A DNA stretch of 64,000 nucleotides from Caenorhabditis elegans (lineage: Eukaryota > Nematoda > Chromadorea > Rhabditida > Rhabditidae): positions 1,240,001 through 1,304,000 of the forward strand of contig NC_003282.8 of the NCBI RefSeq assembly GCF_000002985.6. Direction: 5' to 3'. A program made the translations under genes and the position numbers. This document shows positions 42,341 through 55,600 of the stretch, in pieces (position 1 is the stretch's first letter; each line of letters begins with the position of its first letter). Under the pieces are notes generated by a model. It saw nothing but the letters and a program-made list of their open reading frames with translations, was not told where the DNA came from and did no database searches.

Positions 42341-44527
42341 GCCGAATTTGCCGGAAAAAAGTTCAAGTCAACTTGAAAACTATCCGAAAATCGTCGATTT
42401 CCTACCTCAAAAAGAGGAAGAAGCCGTGTCGAGTGTCAATTTTGTGTCATCTGATACTTTTTTCCGTGAACACCGTCAATTCTGAAGTACTCGTCAAGTA
42501 CATTGTTCACCTGGAAGCTTCATTTTAGACATTTTTAGTGGAAAAAATCAGATTTTTCAACGCTTTTGACCGTAAAAAGTCAATTTTCAGCCGAAATTCG
42601 ATGGTTTTTCTCGTAAAAAATCAGAATTTCCAGCATAAATAACCCGTTGGATTTTCCAGCAAATCTCCCTCCTGCAGGCTATTTTCAGTGGAAAAATCTG
42701 AAATTTTAAATCAATTTTTGGCCTTAAATCACTGGATTTCCCAGAAAAACCCACGATGTCCCACGTTCAATCTATTGTTTGCATTTGTTTGCACACAAGT
42801 GCCAAGTTTTTTTTTTTTGGCGATTCTCCTCTCATTTCGCGAAGGACAGTTTCCATATCTTTGTCCGGTTCCAGTTTGGTTTTTTGGCATGGTTCCAAGT
42901 TTTTTGACCATAGAGAACTATTGCGGCCAGAACAGTGAGACAGGCATCTCTTCAACTATTCCCCCAGTTGGAACAGTGAAGATTAAGCCGATTTTCGGCA
43001 TATTTTCGAGTATTTACTGTGGAAAACTGACTTTCCTCTGTGGATTTTAGGCTCAAAAAGTGACTTTTTCGAGCTAAAAAAACTACGGAAGTAGCTTTTT
43101 TCAGCCAAGAATATCGCATTTTTGTCGATTTCCGGTTCTGGAGAATGTAATTCCCATATTGTACATTATTCTGTGATTTTCACAGAATTCTGTGATAATT
43201 TTCGAGTTTTCCTGTGAAAAATGGATATTTTTTAGGCTAAACCCCTTAAATTTCCGAATTTTTTCTCAGTTTCACAAGCTTTAGTAGTGGAAAAGTAGAT
43301 TTTCAATACGAAAATCGTTTCTACTGCCATTAAAAAGCTTAAGCTTGACACGAAAACGCTTGAAAAATCATATTTTTCAAGTTTTCGGAGCTTAATGTCC
43401 CTCAGACAACACACTGGCATGAAATTTGGCATAAAATTGCGATTTTAATGCCAAAATTCAGGGAAAAATCCTAAAATTGGGCAACAAAAACAGAACCATC
43501 TCCTCCATACGTAAGTCGTCAATTAAAAACGTTTTTCGAAATGGGAGGGCGACTGAGGAAAAGGATGAGAGTTTTGTACGTTCAACAACTTAAGAAACTG
43601 GTTTTCTTTCCTCTTACTCACTCTGTGTTGACCGATTTGGATTCGGTTTTTGCGTCTTATTTCTCTCTACACCTCTCTGGTCGTTGTTTTTGTTGTCTTG
43701 GAGGCTAATTTTGAGGGTTTCTTTCGTCAAAAATCCGGATTTTTCGCTGAAAAATGAATTTTTGAGGTCAAAAGAGCTTCAAAAAATGAATTTAAGCTTA
43801 ATAAACTTGTATATAAAACATCTTGGCTTTGTGCCAAGTTTTGACCTTCGATAAATCAGAAAATAACGATTTTTCGCAGAAAAATGTTTTCGAATTTTTT
43901 GAGGCCGATTTTGCCCACACAAATGAGTAACTTTTGAGGTTTTCCCGTCAAAATTCGATTTTTTGAGTTTTTTAAAGCTAAAATTAGCCTAAAACTCTCA
44001 AAATTAAGAGTTTTCCGATATTTGGCACGGTGCCAAGTTTCCTGGTCCACACGCATCATTGATCTCGGCATACCTTGTCGCCTGGTTACTGTTTACTTTT
44101 CGCTTCGGATAAAAAAGTTTGAAAAAGTTTGACAAAAACCGTACAAAAGGTGTTCCGCATCGTCGATACGTTGCGAGAAAAATCGCGGGGAAAAAAATTC
44201 GGATCAAATCGGTCAAAATTGATGAAAATCGCAAATTTTTCCCCCAAAAAAAGTGTGAAATTTTCGAATTTTCTGAAAGAACTGTGAAACTACAGTAACC
44301 CGATTTTGGCAAATTCCAAAAAAAAAATCAGGTAGGTTTTAACCTTTAAAAAAATCCAAATTTCACTGTAATTTGGCGACTAAAAAATTTGAAACTCATC
44401 AGAATTCGAAATTTTTGGCAGTTTGCCAGAAAATTTGTGAAATTCTGAATTCAAATCTTACCAGCAAGTTTCAAGCGAAATTCGGATTCTGCCATCTGAT
44501 TATTTTCTAAATTTCAGCCACTCTTCC

Positions 44528-44730
44528 CTAGGCCTTCCATGTAGGCGTTAAAACGCCTACCTGCCTGACCAGGTGACCAGGTGACCTCCGCCTGCCTCTG
44601 GCCTCAATGAGCATCTGAAAATTCACGTCTAAATGCAGAAAATAGGCAAAAGGCCGGCATGAGGCGGGCAAGTTTCAGGCAGGCGTCAGGAAAAAACCTG
44701 AAACCGAGCCTGCCTACCAGGAAGCTTCAC
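44528..44730 (+). repeat. GGCCTTCCATGTAGGCG-type repeat, copy a
   Basis: It starts TAGGCCTTCCATGTAGGCGT followed by an AACGCCTACCTGCCTGACC segment, with AGGTGACC duplicated, and ends in the inverse AGGCAGGCGTCAGG and GAGCCTGCCTACCAGG. Related to 45571, 45703 and the elements near 20 kb. Confidence 0.7.
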
Positions 44731-45702
44731 TTTCCGAAAAAGTTCTGTAAATTACTGTTGTGTGATTTCAGAACTAAAACCCATAACACCAAGAAATTGG
44801 ACTGAAACTGAAAGTTTTAAAATTTTCATTTCAAGTTCCCCGAATTCCAAGTTTTTGGTATTTTTCATCTTAAAAATTTTGTGAAATTCTGAACTTTTCT
44901 GCTATCTGCTTTAAGATGCATTAATCATCACTGCTTCCTCTCAGAGGCTCCTGTGATGATGTAATGACAGAGAACAGTATCGAATAATAATGACTCATCA
45001 TCGAAAAAAAAACGTTGATGTATTTCCCTAAAGAGGCATGGGCAAGGCGATGGAGGAGAGTACTCGCCTATAAAAGAGTATAAAACATGCATTTGTGTGT
45101 GTGTGTTTGTTGCCTTTTTTCCTCCCTCCGTCTCTACTATTTCGACTGTAGTAGTGTGAGAATGTTTGTCTAACGAGCGAAAAAAACCGTTTTTCAACCC
45201 ATTTTTGGAAAAAATGAATTCTTCGAGTTAGTCACCTTTTCAATTTTTGTGTGAAAAGCGGCGCCTACGCTGAGTTTTTCCTGAATTTTTGGGTTAAAAG
45301 CCCGGAAATTTATGATTTCTTCTGGTGATTTTTTGAAGAATTTTGAATTTTCGACTTCCTTGACAGCAGTCCTTAATTTCCCTTTAAACCCAAACTTAAA
45401 GGATTTTCTGAGAGTAAAATCTGCCCAATTTGTCCATTTTCGATAGTTTACTACCCGAAAAAGTGGTGATTTTCTGAAAATTCGGATTTTTAAAAGTATT
45501 ATTTTCGAAAACAACCATTTTTTCCTCCCGCTGCTGAAAATTTGGTTTTTTTTTTGAGTTTTCTGAAATCTAGGACTTCTATATAGGCCTGCCTGCCTGA
45601 CCTCAAGGCGACCTCCGCCTACCTCTCGCCTCATATTCGAAAATGTCCAAATTGTTAAAAATTTGGTGTTTTTGTAAATTGCTGAGTGTTCTTAAATCTA
45701 GG

Positions 45703-45870
45703 GCTTCCACGTAGGCGTTAAACGCCTGCCTGCCTGCCTGCCTGACCTTAAGGCAGCCTCCGCCTGCCTCAATCCCCGTTCCTTATGCTTAATTTGATTT
45801 TTATCAAATTGATAGTAAAAATGCAAAAATAGGCGAAAGGCAGGCCATGAAACTGCGCCTGCCTATCCTA
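45703..45870 (+). repeat. GGCTTCCACGTAGGCG-type repeat, copy b
   Basis: GGGCTTCCACGTAGGCGTTA, an AACGCCTGCCTGCCTGCC tract, then AGGCAGCCTCCGCCTGCC, with AGGCGAAAGGCAGGCC and CGCCTGCCTATCC on the right. A shorter relative lies at 45571-45640 (CTTCTATATAGGCCTGCCTG). Non-coding. Confidence 0.7.
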
Positions 45871-48630
45871 TTTGAAAACTGCCTACTTCCTGAAATATCG
45901 GGTTATTGTGAGTTGCAGAGTTTTCTAAAAAAAAAACTCTACTACTCGAAAATTGCCGATTTACCGAAAATGTCAATTTTTCAAAATCGGTCACTCAAAA
46001 ATGGCGACTTTTCCCCCCGGAAGCTGTGATTTCACAGTAGTTTCTCATCTGCTTAGTTAGTCAGACTTCTCCTCTCGGAAAACATAATCGAAATGGATAG
46101 AAGGAGGATGGAATGAAGATAATTAATCCATCATTGTCCTTCCTTCCTTCCGTCGTCCTTCTCATAAAATTCATCGAAAATGCCGAAAAGCCGCGAGATT
46201 CTTATCGTTTTCATCCCGATTCGTCATATTTTCGGGCTAACGTTAGCATTTATCCGGATTCCCGGCGATTTTTCAATGTTTCAGGACCTGATTGGCACCA
46301 ATTTGAACCTCTAGATTTTGAATCACTGAGGTTACGCCGAAAATCAGCTCGAAATCTCGGATTTCTTGTGAAACCCGATTTTTCAAAATTTCGACTCGAG
46401 ATGGAACACCAAAATTTTGAATTTCGGCAACAAAAAATTCAGAATTTGGTGCAAAAATTGCCGTTTTTCAAATATTTGTTGGAAATTTCCTATATTAGAA
46501 AATTATCGGCAACCGACAAATTGCGGTTTTGAGAACTTTTGAGAATTTCAAGATTTCTGGAATCTTCAAAAAAAAATCCGAATTTTCGTTATCACTGGAA
46601 GGCTAAAGATTGTCGCAGATAAGCGAAAATTCTCAGGATTTTCAATTTCGAAATTTTTGAATTTGACGAAAAAATTCCAAAAATCTGCCATCTGGATGAC
46701 ATACGCCCCGCCAGCCCCCTTCCGAAGGTGTTTCCTTTAAGGAATTGTCCTCTGTGTGAGTGTCTGCGTCTCTTCGGAATCTTCAATCTCTCTGGGCGCC
46801 TCGCACTCTTTCTTCAGTCAGCTAACTGTTTGAATTTCGACTTTTCGCCGTTTTTTTCCCCCGCGTGCCATCATCTTCCTTTCTTTTGACCACGGCGTTA
46901 AGCGGAGAAGCATTTTGTTTGGTTTTTTTGCGAAAAGTTGAGGTTTTAGACTGAAAATTCAACAACTTTTTCCAACAATTTTGACCTGTAGAATGCCGGA
47001 ATTTCGATATTTGTATCTTTTCGGGCAGTTTTCCTGTAAAGTGCGAGAAAAATTCAATTTCTGAAAAAATTACGGATTTTCAAAGTTATTACGCTTGAAA
47101 TTCATATTTCGGAGAGAGATTTCCGAGAAATTAAGACAGAAGCTCACATTTCTGGAAATTTACAAAGATTTCGCAGAAATTTAGCTGAAATTCCGCTAAA
47201 AATGGGTTTTCGAGACCGAAAATTTTCCAAATTTTGGCTGAAAATCGATGGAAATTTCTCAAAAATTTCCGCGCGAAATCTGGAATAATATTCAGGAAAA
47301 AATCGGGAAATTTTTCGAAATGTGGCTGAAATAAAGTTTAAAATAGGCTTTTCTCGGCATCCGGCATTGGCGAAAATTCTCATTTCTGAAAATTTCCCAA
47401 GATTTGGCTTGAACTCAACTGAAAATCGACTTTTCAGCTTTCGATTTGTCGAAAAATCTGGATTTCCAGCACTTATAATATAAGTTGAAATGTTTTGGAA
47501 TTTCGAGAAACTGTCAAAAAACACAGTTTTGTAGAATCAAGCGCTGAAATTGATAATTTTCCGCTGAAACTGCAAAAATGCCCGTTTTTATTATTAAAAA
47601 CCCGAATTTTTCCGATTTTTCGATTAATTCAGTGAGTTCAGTTTCCCTCCGTGATGTGTGTGTGCAAAAGGTGTTAGGCCTCACCTGCCTGCCGGAGCCG
47701 CAGATTTTTTTCCTCCAACGTTCCGATTCTCTTGGACGGAGGAAAGACGGGATGGGAAAAAAAAACTTGGTTTCGGTGTCTTCCCTCAAGTGTTGTTTCG
47801 ACAATTTGTTCGTTCCGGATGGTAATTAGCATCTCTCTGAGACGGTGAGATGACCCCTTTTCTTGTCGAGAAAATGTGATTTCGGGAAAAGTTTGGGAGC
47901 TTTTTTCTACGGAAAATTGGATTTTTCACACGGAAAAGGCTAGAATTATCGATTTTTCGAAGAAAAATCGAATTTTTGAACCGGAAAAGACCTGAAATCC
48001 ATTGGATTTTTAGTTTTTCCACGAAAAAACCATTATATAATCTCCATGATACTGATTTTTTAAACAAAAAGTCAACCTTTTTGGAATTTCCATAATTTTC
48101 TGCGGAAAAATCTGATTTTGAACTTTCGAAACTCTGAATATCCACGATTTTTTACCAAAAATTGCATTTTTCACACGGAAAATTTCTGATTTTTCAATTT
48201 TTCGTTGAAAAATCTGAATTTTGTCCGAAAAAGTCCTGAAATCACCAGGATTCTTAGGTTTTTCCAAGGCAAAAAAATTCTGAAATCTCCAAGATTTTTT
48301 TCTACAAGAAATCGAATTTTTTGGAATTTCCACAAATTTTCCAAAAAAAAAAAGATTTTTCATACGAAAATGCGCAGAAATCTCCAGGATTTTTGGTATT
48401 TTTTCCAATTTTTTGGGAATCTGAACATTTTTGATCCAAACATTTTCTTTTGGTTGAAGTAACCAAGAAATTTGTGGTTTTCTACTGAAAAACAACGTAG
48501 TTTTTAATTTTTTCCTGTCTGAAAAAATCATATATTTGACCCGAAAAAGGTTTGAAATCCGCGGGATTTTTAGAGATTTTTCCATTGAAAACTTGAATTT
48601 TCGACGGAAAATCTTTTAAACCCTCTTGTT

Positions 48631-49340
48631 GTTTCTAGGCCATGGCCGAGGGGCCGACAAGTTTCAGCGGCCATTTATCTTGCTTTGTTTTCCGCCTGTT
48701 TTCTTTCGTTTTTCATCGATTTTTTCCGTTTTTTCTTATCAAAACTGATAAATAAATATTTTTTGCAGATGCTGAAACAATTTCCAAGTAAAAAAAATAA
48801 TGTATTCAGTCGGCAAGCAGCGGTGAAAGTGGGCAATGTAATATGATGGATTACGGGAATACAAAACCTAAACTTTTTCTGAAACATATGATGCTTAGAT
48901 GCTGAAATTACCTAATTTTCATATCAAGACCGCTGAAAAAGTTTTGAGGTTTTCAAAATTCAACTTTTTGTGCGAAAATCTCGACTTTTTCACCAAAAAA
49001 GTTGAATTTTGGAAACCTCAAAACTTTTTCAGCGGTCTCGTTATGAAAATCAGGTAATTTCAGCATCTAAGCATCATATGTATCATGTTTCAGAAAAAGT
49101 TTAGGTTTTGTATTCCCGTAATCCATCATTTTACATTGACCACTTTCACCGCTGCTTGCCCACTGAATACATGATTTTTTTACTTGGAAATTGTTTTAGC
49201 ATCTGCAAAAAATATTTATTTATCAGTTTTATTAAGATAAAACGAAAAAAATCGATGAATAACGAAAGAAAACAGGCGGAAAACAAAGCAAGATAAATGG
49301 CCGCTGAAACTTGTCGGCCCCTCGGCCATGGCCTAGAAAC
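48631..49340. repeat. 710-bp near-perfect palindrome
   Basis: GTTTCTAGGCCATGGCCGAG at the left end returns as CTCGGCCATGGCCTAGAAAC at the right end, and the match continues inward through AAGTTTCAGCGGCCATTTAT, CAGATGCTGAAACAATTTCC and GGATTACGGGAATACAAAAC to a centre near 48985. The arms are about 345 bases each, with a loop of roughly 20 bases and few mismatches. A transcript through it would fold into a long hairpin. The outermost 16 bases contain CCATGG and GGCC palindromes. It lies about 290 bases before the first recognised plastin exon. Confidence 0.9.
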
Positions 49341-49628
49341 CACTTTTCCTCGTCCCTCGTGAGGAAAAAGTTGCAGTGATTTCTAGAAAACTCGATTTTT
49401 TCAGCCAAAAATTACCTGAAAACGTTGATTTTTTTGCCCTAATTGCTCAAGTTTTCGGTAATTTTGACTAAAAATCTGTATTTTCCAGGTTTTCGATGCG
49501 ATTTGGGGGCCAATTTTCACCAAAAAATTCAGTCTAGTTTTCACTATTTTCAATGACAGAAATCCAGATTTTTTCCAATTTTTTCGAGTTTTTTGCTCTA
49601 AAAACTCTGAAAATCCACAAATTTCCAG

Positions 49629-52600
49629 ACTGCTCCGCGACGGTGAAACTCTTGAAGATCTCCGGCGTCTGTCCCCAGAAGAAATTCTCATGAGATGGGT
49701 TAATTATCATTTGGAACGTGCTGGAACTCAACGTCGCCTACACAATTTCACATCAGATATTGTCGATTCAGAGATTTATACTCATTTGCTCCATCAAATT
49801 GCTCCAAATGGCTCCGGTGTCACGTTATCTCCACTCGGAGTCCATGGAAATGTCCCAAGAGCCGGAGCAATGTTAGATGAAGCCGAGAAGCTTGATTGTC
49901 GGGAATTTGTGACAGCAACTGATGTGGCAGCCGGAAATTACAAATTAAACTTGGCTTTTGTTGCCAATTTGTTCAATAAACATCCAAATTTGCCGGATCC
50001 GGGAGCGGATGAAGTTGGTGAGTTTTTGAAAAAGTCGAAAATTGACTGAAAAATAAAAAATTTCAAAATTTCAAAATGACAACTTCCAGCGATTTTAATT
50101 AAAAAAGGTCCGATAAAAAAATAAAAAATAAGATTTTTCATCGAAAATTCACCGACTCACCGAAGTCGACTAGAATTCTGAAAATGACGATTTTTAGCCA
50201 AAAATTTCAAATTTTTTCATTTTTTTGGTGAAAAATTTGAAATTTTTGGCTAAAAATCGTCATTTTCAGAATTTTAGGCGACTTTCGGTGAATTTTCGAT
50301 GAAAAATCTTATTTTTTAGACTGATAATCGCCATTTTTTGAGAAAAATCGGAAATTTTGAACAAAAATCATTTTCTCATTTTCATTTTCAGAATTTTAAG
50401 CGAATTTCAGCGAAAAAATCGGACCTTTTTTAATTAAAATCGCTGGAAGTTGTCATTTTCAAATTTTAAGCGATTTTTGGCGAAAAATTTGAAATTTCTG
50501 GCCGAAAATCGTCTTTTTCAGAATTTTAGGGGCGACTTTTGGCGAAAAATCTAAAATATTTAACTGAAAACCACTAAAACTTGATCAATTTTAACCTTTT
50601 TACTTAAAATCTCTAAAAATCGATTAATTTTCGATTTTTTGATGAAAAGTTCGACATTTTTTACTGAAAATCAATTAAATTTTAAATTTTCAGCGAAAAA
50701 ATGGAGTTTCTTGTAGAAAATCGTTAAAAATTGATCAATTTTTCAAATTTTTACACTAAAAATCGTCATTTTCAAAATTACAGGCAATTTTCGACAAAAA
50801 AATAAAGCTAAAAATTCGATTTTTAATAAAAAATGAATTTTTTTTGCTGGAAATCGACTTTTTCAGATTTTCAAACGATTTTTGAAGAAAAATTCGGAGT
50901 TTTTGACTTCAAATCGCTAAAAATTGGCCAATTGTCGATATTTAATGAAAAATCTGAATTTTTTTTGCTGGAAATCGCTCAAATTCTGAATTTGCAGCGA
51001 AAAAATTGCATTTTTTGTTGAAAATCGCTAAAAATTGAATAATTTGCGTTTTTTTTTTTGGTGAAAAATCTTAATTTTTGACTGAAAATTGTCTGGATTC
51101 AACTGTAAATTTGTGAAAAACTGGAAAAATCGAAAAAATTGATTTTTACATGAAAATCTTGAATTTTTCCGTAAGTTGTGTATTGAAACACGAAAAATTT
51201 CAATTTTTCTCCATATTGCAGCTAAAAATCTGAAAATTTTCTAAAAATCAAATTTTATGAATTTTCAGCCAATTTTCTGGCAAAAATTGAAATTTTTGAG
51301 TAAAAAATTACTTCAAAAAGATGAAAAATTGACTTCTTTTTCGAAAAATTCAATAGAAATTTGAATTTTTAAAACACGAAAAATACCAAAATTCCCCACA
51401 TTTCCGAACAGTTTCTAATCGTTTTTCGGAGGTTTTTCAGTGGAAGACGTCATCGAAGAGACACGTGAAGAGAAAACATATAGAAATTGGATGAATTCAA
51501 TGGGTGTTGATCCATATGTTAATTGGTTGTATGCTGATCTTCAAAATGGTGTCGTCATTTTCCAGGTAAAAATTGGATGAAAACCCCGAGTTTTCCGGCG
51601 AAAAATGGACAAAATTCCGGAAAAACCGATTTTCCCGGCGGAAATTTGACAAAAATCGAAAAAAATCTAATTTTCCGGCGGAAGTTTAACAAAATTCCGG
51701 ATAAATCGATATTTCCGGCGGAAAATCAATAAAAATCCGGAAAAATTGCATTTTCCGGCGAAAAATGGACAAAAATATTCAGAAAAATTGCAAAAGTTGA
51801 GTTTTTCGAGGTATTTTAGCTCAAAACGGATTTATCTAAATTTTTTACTGAAATTTCGCGAAATTTTGACTTTTTTGAAGATTTTTCACATTTTTTGTGA
51901 AAAATCTGCAAATTATTCGATTTTTGCTCTGAAAATTTCAGTTTTTGAGTTTTCCAAGAATTTCAGCCGAAAAACGGATTTTTTCGGTTTTTCTGAAATT
52001 TCTGTGGAAAATCAAAATTTTCAAGACCTTTGTGTAATTTTTCAGCCCGCATTTTTACCGAGAAATCGGCGGAAGTTTAACAAAATTCCGGAAAAATCGA
52101 TATTTCCGGCGGAAAATCAATGGAAATCCGGAAAAATTGCATTTTCCGGCGAAAAATGGACAAAAGTTCAGGAAAAATCAATTTTGCCCTGCGAAAAATC
52201 AATAAATTCAGAAAAACCTCATTTTAACGGCGAAATTTCGGCAAAATTCGGTGTGAATTTGCCCTAAAAAAAGATCTAAAACTTGCCAATTTTTTCGGAA
52301 AATCCGTATTTTTGTACCAAAAATTCAAATTTCACAGTTACAGCATGTGCGCTTCATTGAGAAAATCACTCAAAATTCAAATTTTGAAGATTTTCTCAAT
52401 GGGGCGCACTTTCAATCGATGCGATGTTTAAATTTTTTAAATTTTCAGTCAAAAAAAAATGCCAATTTTGCGAGTTTTTGCAGAAAATTCGCAGTTTTTC
52501 CGCATTTTTCGCTATAATTTTCAAAAAAAGAATTTCAGCTTTACGATATAATCCGACCGGGAATGGTAACATGGAAACGAGTTGTACGGACATTCCATAA

Positions 52601-55600
52601 GCTTCGAGGAATGATGGATCAAATTCAGAATTGCAATTATGCTGTTGAACTTGGAAAACAGCTCAGATTCTCACTTGTCGGAATTCAGGGAAAAGGTTGA
52701 TACTTAAAATTTTTTGGAATTTTTACGGAAAATTATGACAAAAATTTACGAAACCCATGAAAATTTGGCTGATTTTTGGTCTGAAAATGCTGAAATCGGC
52801 AGATTTTTGACTAAAGAATTTGCTGAAAACGGAGAATTCTTTTTTTTTTGTTGAAAATCGCTAAAAATTTAATAATTTCCGTTTTTTTTGGTGAAAAATC
52901 TTAATTTTTTGACTGAAAATTGTCTGGATTGATCAACTGTAAATTTGTGAAAAACTGGAAAAATCGAAAAAAAATTGATTTTTAAATGAAAATCTTGAAT
53001 TTTTCCGTAAGTTCTGTATTAAAACACGAAAAATTTCAATTTTTCTCCATTTTGCAGCTAAAAATCTGAAAATTTTCTAAAAATCAAATTTTATAGTAGA
53101 TACTTAAAATTTTTTGGAATTTTTACGGAAAATTATGACAAAAATTCGAAACCCATGAAAATTTGGCTGATTTTTGGTCTAAAATGCTGAAATCGGCAGA
53201 TTTTTGACTAAAGAATTTGCTGAAAACGGAGAATTATATTCGCTTTATAAATTTTTATTTTCCGAAATAAAAATCAGCAAATCGAAATTTTCATACAACC
53301 CGCCGACTCAAAAAAAAACACAAAAATTTATGGTTTTCATTTAAATTTTCCAACAAAAAAAAACCCAAAAAAATCTAATTTTCCACACAAAAGTTCCCTA
53401 AAAACCTTCCAAACTCTAATGTTATCACAAAAACCCAAAAACTTGGGTGAAATTCATTTTCATTCAGATTTTCCTTTTTTTAAATTCCTAAAAACCTAAT
53501 TTTTCACGCAAAAAACTAGACATTTTCCAAAAAATATTAATTTTCCCCCCGAAAATCTAAAAAGTTCCCAAAAAATTCAAATTTCCACCCTAAAATCCAA
53601 AAATTTCCATCCTAAAACCAAAATTTTTCCAAAAAAAAAAATCGTATTTTTCTCCAAATTTACCCAATTTTTCTTGGAAAACAGCTCAGATTCTCACTTG
53701 TCGGAATTCAGGGAAAAGGTAGAGAGAAATTCTTCAGAAATACCAAGAATTTGGCTGAAAACTGGACAAATTTTGAGATTTTTGGCGTAACTAACTGTAA
53801 AAAGCGTGAAATTTTGAAAGAGAAATCTGGAAAAAATCATAAAAATGATTAGGAAATTACTGAAAATTATAATTTTTTCAAATTGAGATAGATATTTTTT
53901 GCTGAAATAACGAAAAATATGTGCTTTTATTGAAAAAAAATACCAAAAAAAACATGAAGATATGGAATTTTCCAAAAAAAAAAAAATCCACTTTTTCAGA
54001 GAAAAAATTGAATATTTTTACAAATTTCACCCAAAAAACCGATAAAATGCCATAAAAAAGAGCACAATTTTCAATTTTAGGAAATTTCATATTTTTGAAA
54101 TAAAAAATCGCTTAAAAATCCTTTTTTTCTGAAAATGCTCAAAATTCGCAAAAGAGCTCAGCTTGCTCCAAATTATGCTCGAAAAAACAGAAAAATCTCA
54201 GAAATTTGCTACGAAAAGCTCTGAAAACTTCAAAATTGCCAAAATTGCCGAAAATGGGCCAAAATTTTGATGAGAACGAACTTTTTTGACAAAAAAAAAT
54301 TTGTCCAAAAAATCGCATTTTTCTCCAAATTTACCAACATTTTTCGTTACAGATATCTACGACGGCAATCAAACATTGACATTAGCTCTCGTTTGGCAGC
54401 TAATGCGTGCCTATACCCTCTCAGTTCTTGCTCAATGTACTCAATCTGGTGATTCCCTGCCAGCTGATAAGGATATTGTTGCATGGGTTAACGAAAAGCT
54501 CAAAAATTCTGGAAAATCCACATCAATTCGATCGTTCCAAGACCCGGCAATTTCCGATGGAAAAGTTGTATTGGATCTGATTGATGCAATTAAACCAAAC
54601 GTTATTGATCATAGTTTGGTGAAAAGTGGCAAAAGTAATGAGGATAAAATGTCAAATGCAAAATATGCAATCACTTGTGGACGAAAGATTGGAGCAAAGA
54701 TTTACGCGTTGCCAGAGGATATTGTTGAGGTTAATATTACCCCGAAAAATTGAAGAAAAACGGAGAAAAATGACTGAAAATTTGAAATTTTCAGTTGAAA
54801 TTTAATCAAAAACGTGGAAATTTTAAGAAAAATGACTGAAAATCATGAAAAATCAATGATTTCGGAATTTGAAGCAAAAAAATTCCAGAAGTTGGAGATT
54901 TTCGGCTAAAATCTCACTAAAAACTTGAAAAATTGGAGAAAAACGGAGAAAAATGACTGAAAATTCGAGATTTTGGATGGAAATTTGTTTTTTTCCCGGC
55001 AAATACGGCTAATTTTCAATTCTGGCAATTTGCTGATTTGCCGGATTTTTTTTTGGCAAATTGGCGATTTGCCGGTAATATTTATTTTCTGGCAGATTGC
55101 CCATTTGCCGGGAATTTTTATTTTCTGACAAATTGCCGGTTTGCCGGAAATTTTTATTTCCTGGCAAATTGCCGATTTGCCGGAAATTTTTATTCTCTAG
55201 CAAATTGGCGATTTGCCGGAAATATTTATTTTCTGGCAGATTGCCCATTTGCCGGGAATTTTTATTTTCTGACAAATTGCCCATTTGCCGGAAATTTTTA
55301 TTTCCTGGCAAATTGCCGGTTTGCCGGAAATATTTATTTTCTGGCAGATTGGCGATTTGCCGGGAATTTTTATTTTCTGAGAAATTGCCGATTTGACGGA
55401 AATTCTTATTTTCTGAGAAATTGCCCATTTGCCGGGAATTTTTATTTTCTGACAAATTGCCGATTTGCCGGAAATTTTTATATCAAAATGATTGTAAAAC
55501 ACATAATTTCCAGAAAATGTTTGAAAAATCTACAATTTTGCTCTAAAATCTCAAAAAAAAATGCTCCGAAAAGCTCTGAAAATCGTCCAAAACCCCAAAT

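Larger units (their letters stand above)
42341..48630. other. Non-coding stretch upstream of the recognised plastin exons
   Basis: No exon matching plastin or any other protein was recognised in 6.3 kb. The N-terminal plastin exons (EF-hands and first CH domain) might be expected here or farther left. Less AT-rich CT-tract islands lie at 43500-43700, 46060-46170, 46735-46900 and 47635-47850 and could be alternative promoters or small 5' exons. Three GC-rich repeats with TAGGCGTTAAACGCCT hairpins lie at 44528-44730, 45571-45640 and 45703-45870. A 139-codon frame at 46113-46532 looks accidental. Confidence 0.5.

Noticed and set aside
46113-46532. 139-codon plus-strand frame after a CT-rich block
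   Set aside because: No domain, signal peptide or conserved motif is seen; composition is like surrounding non-coding DNA.
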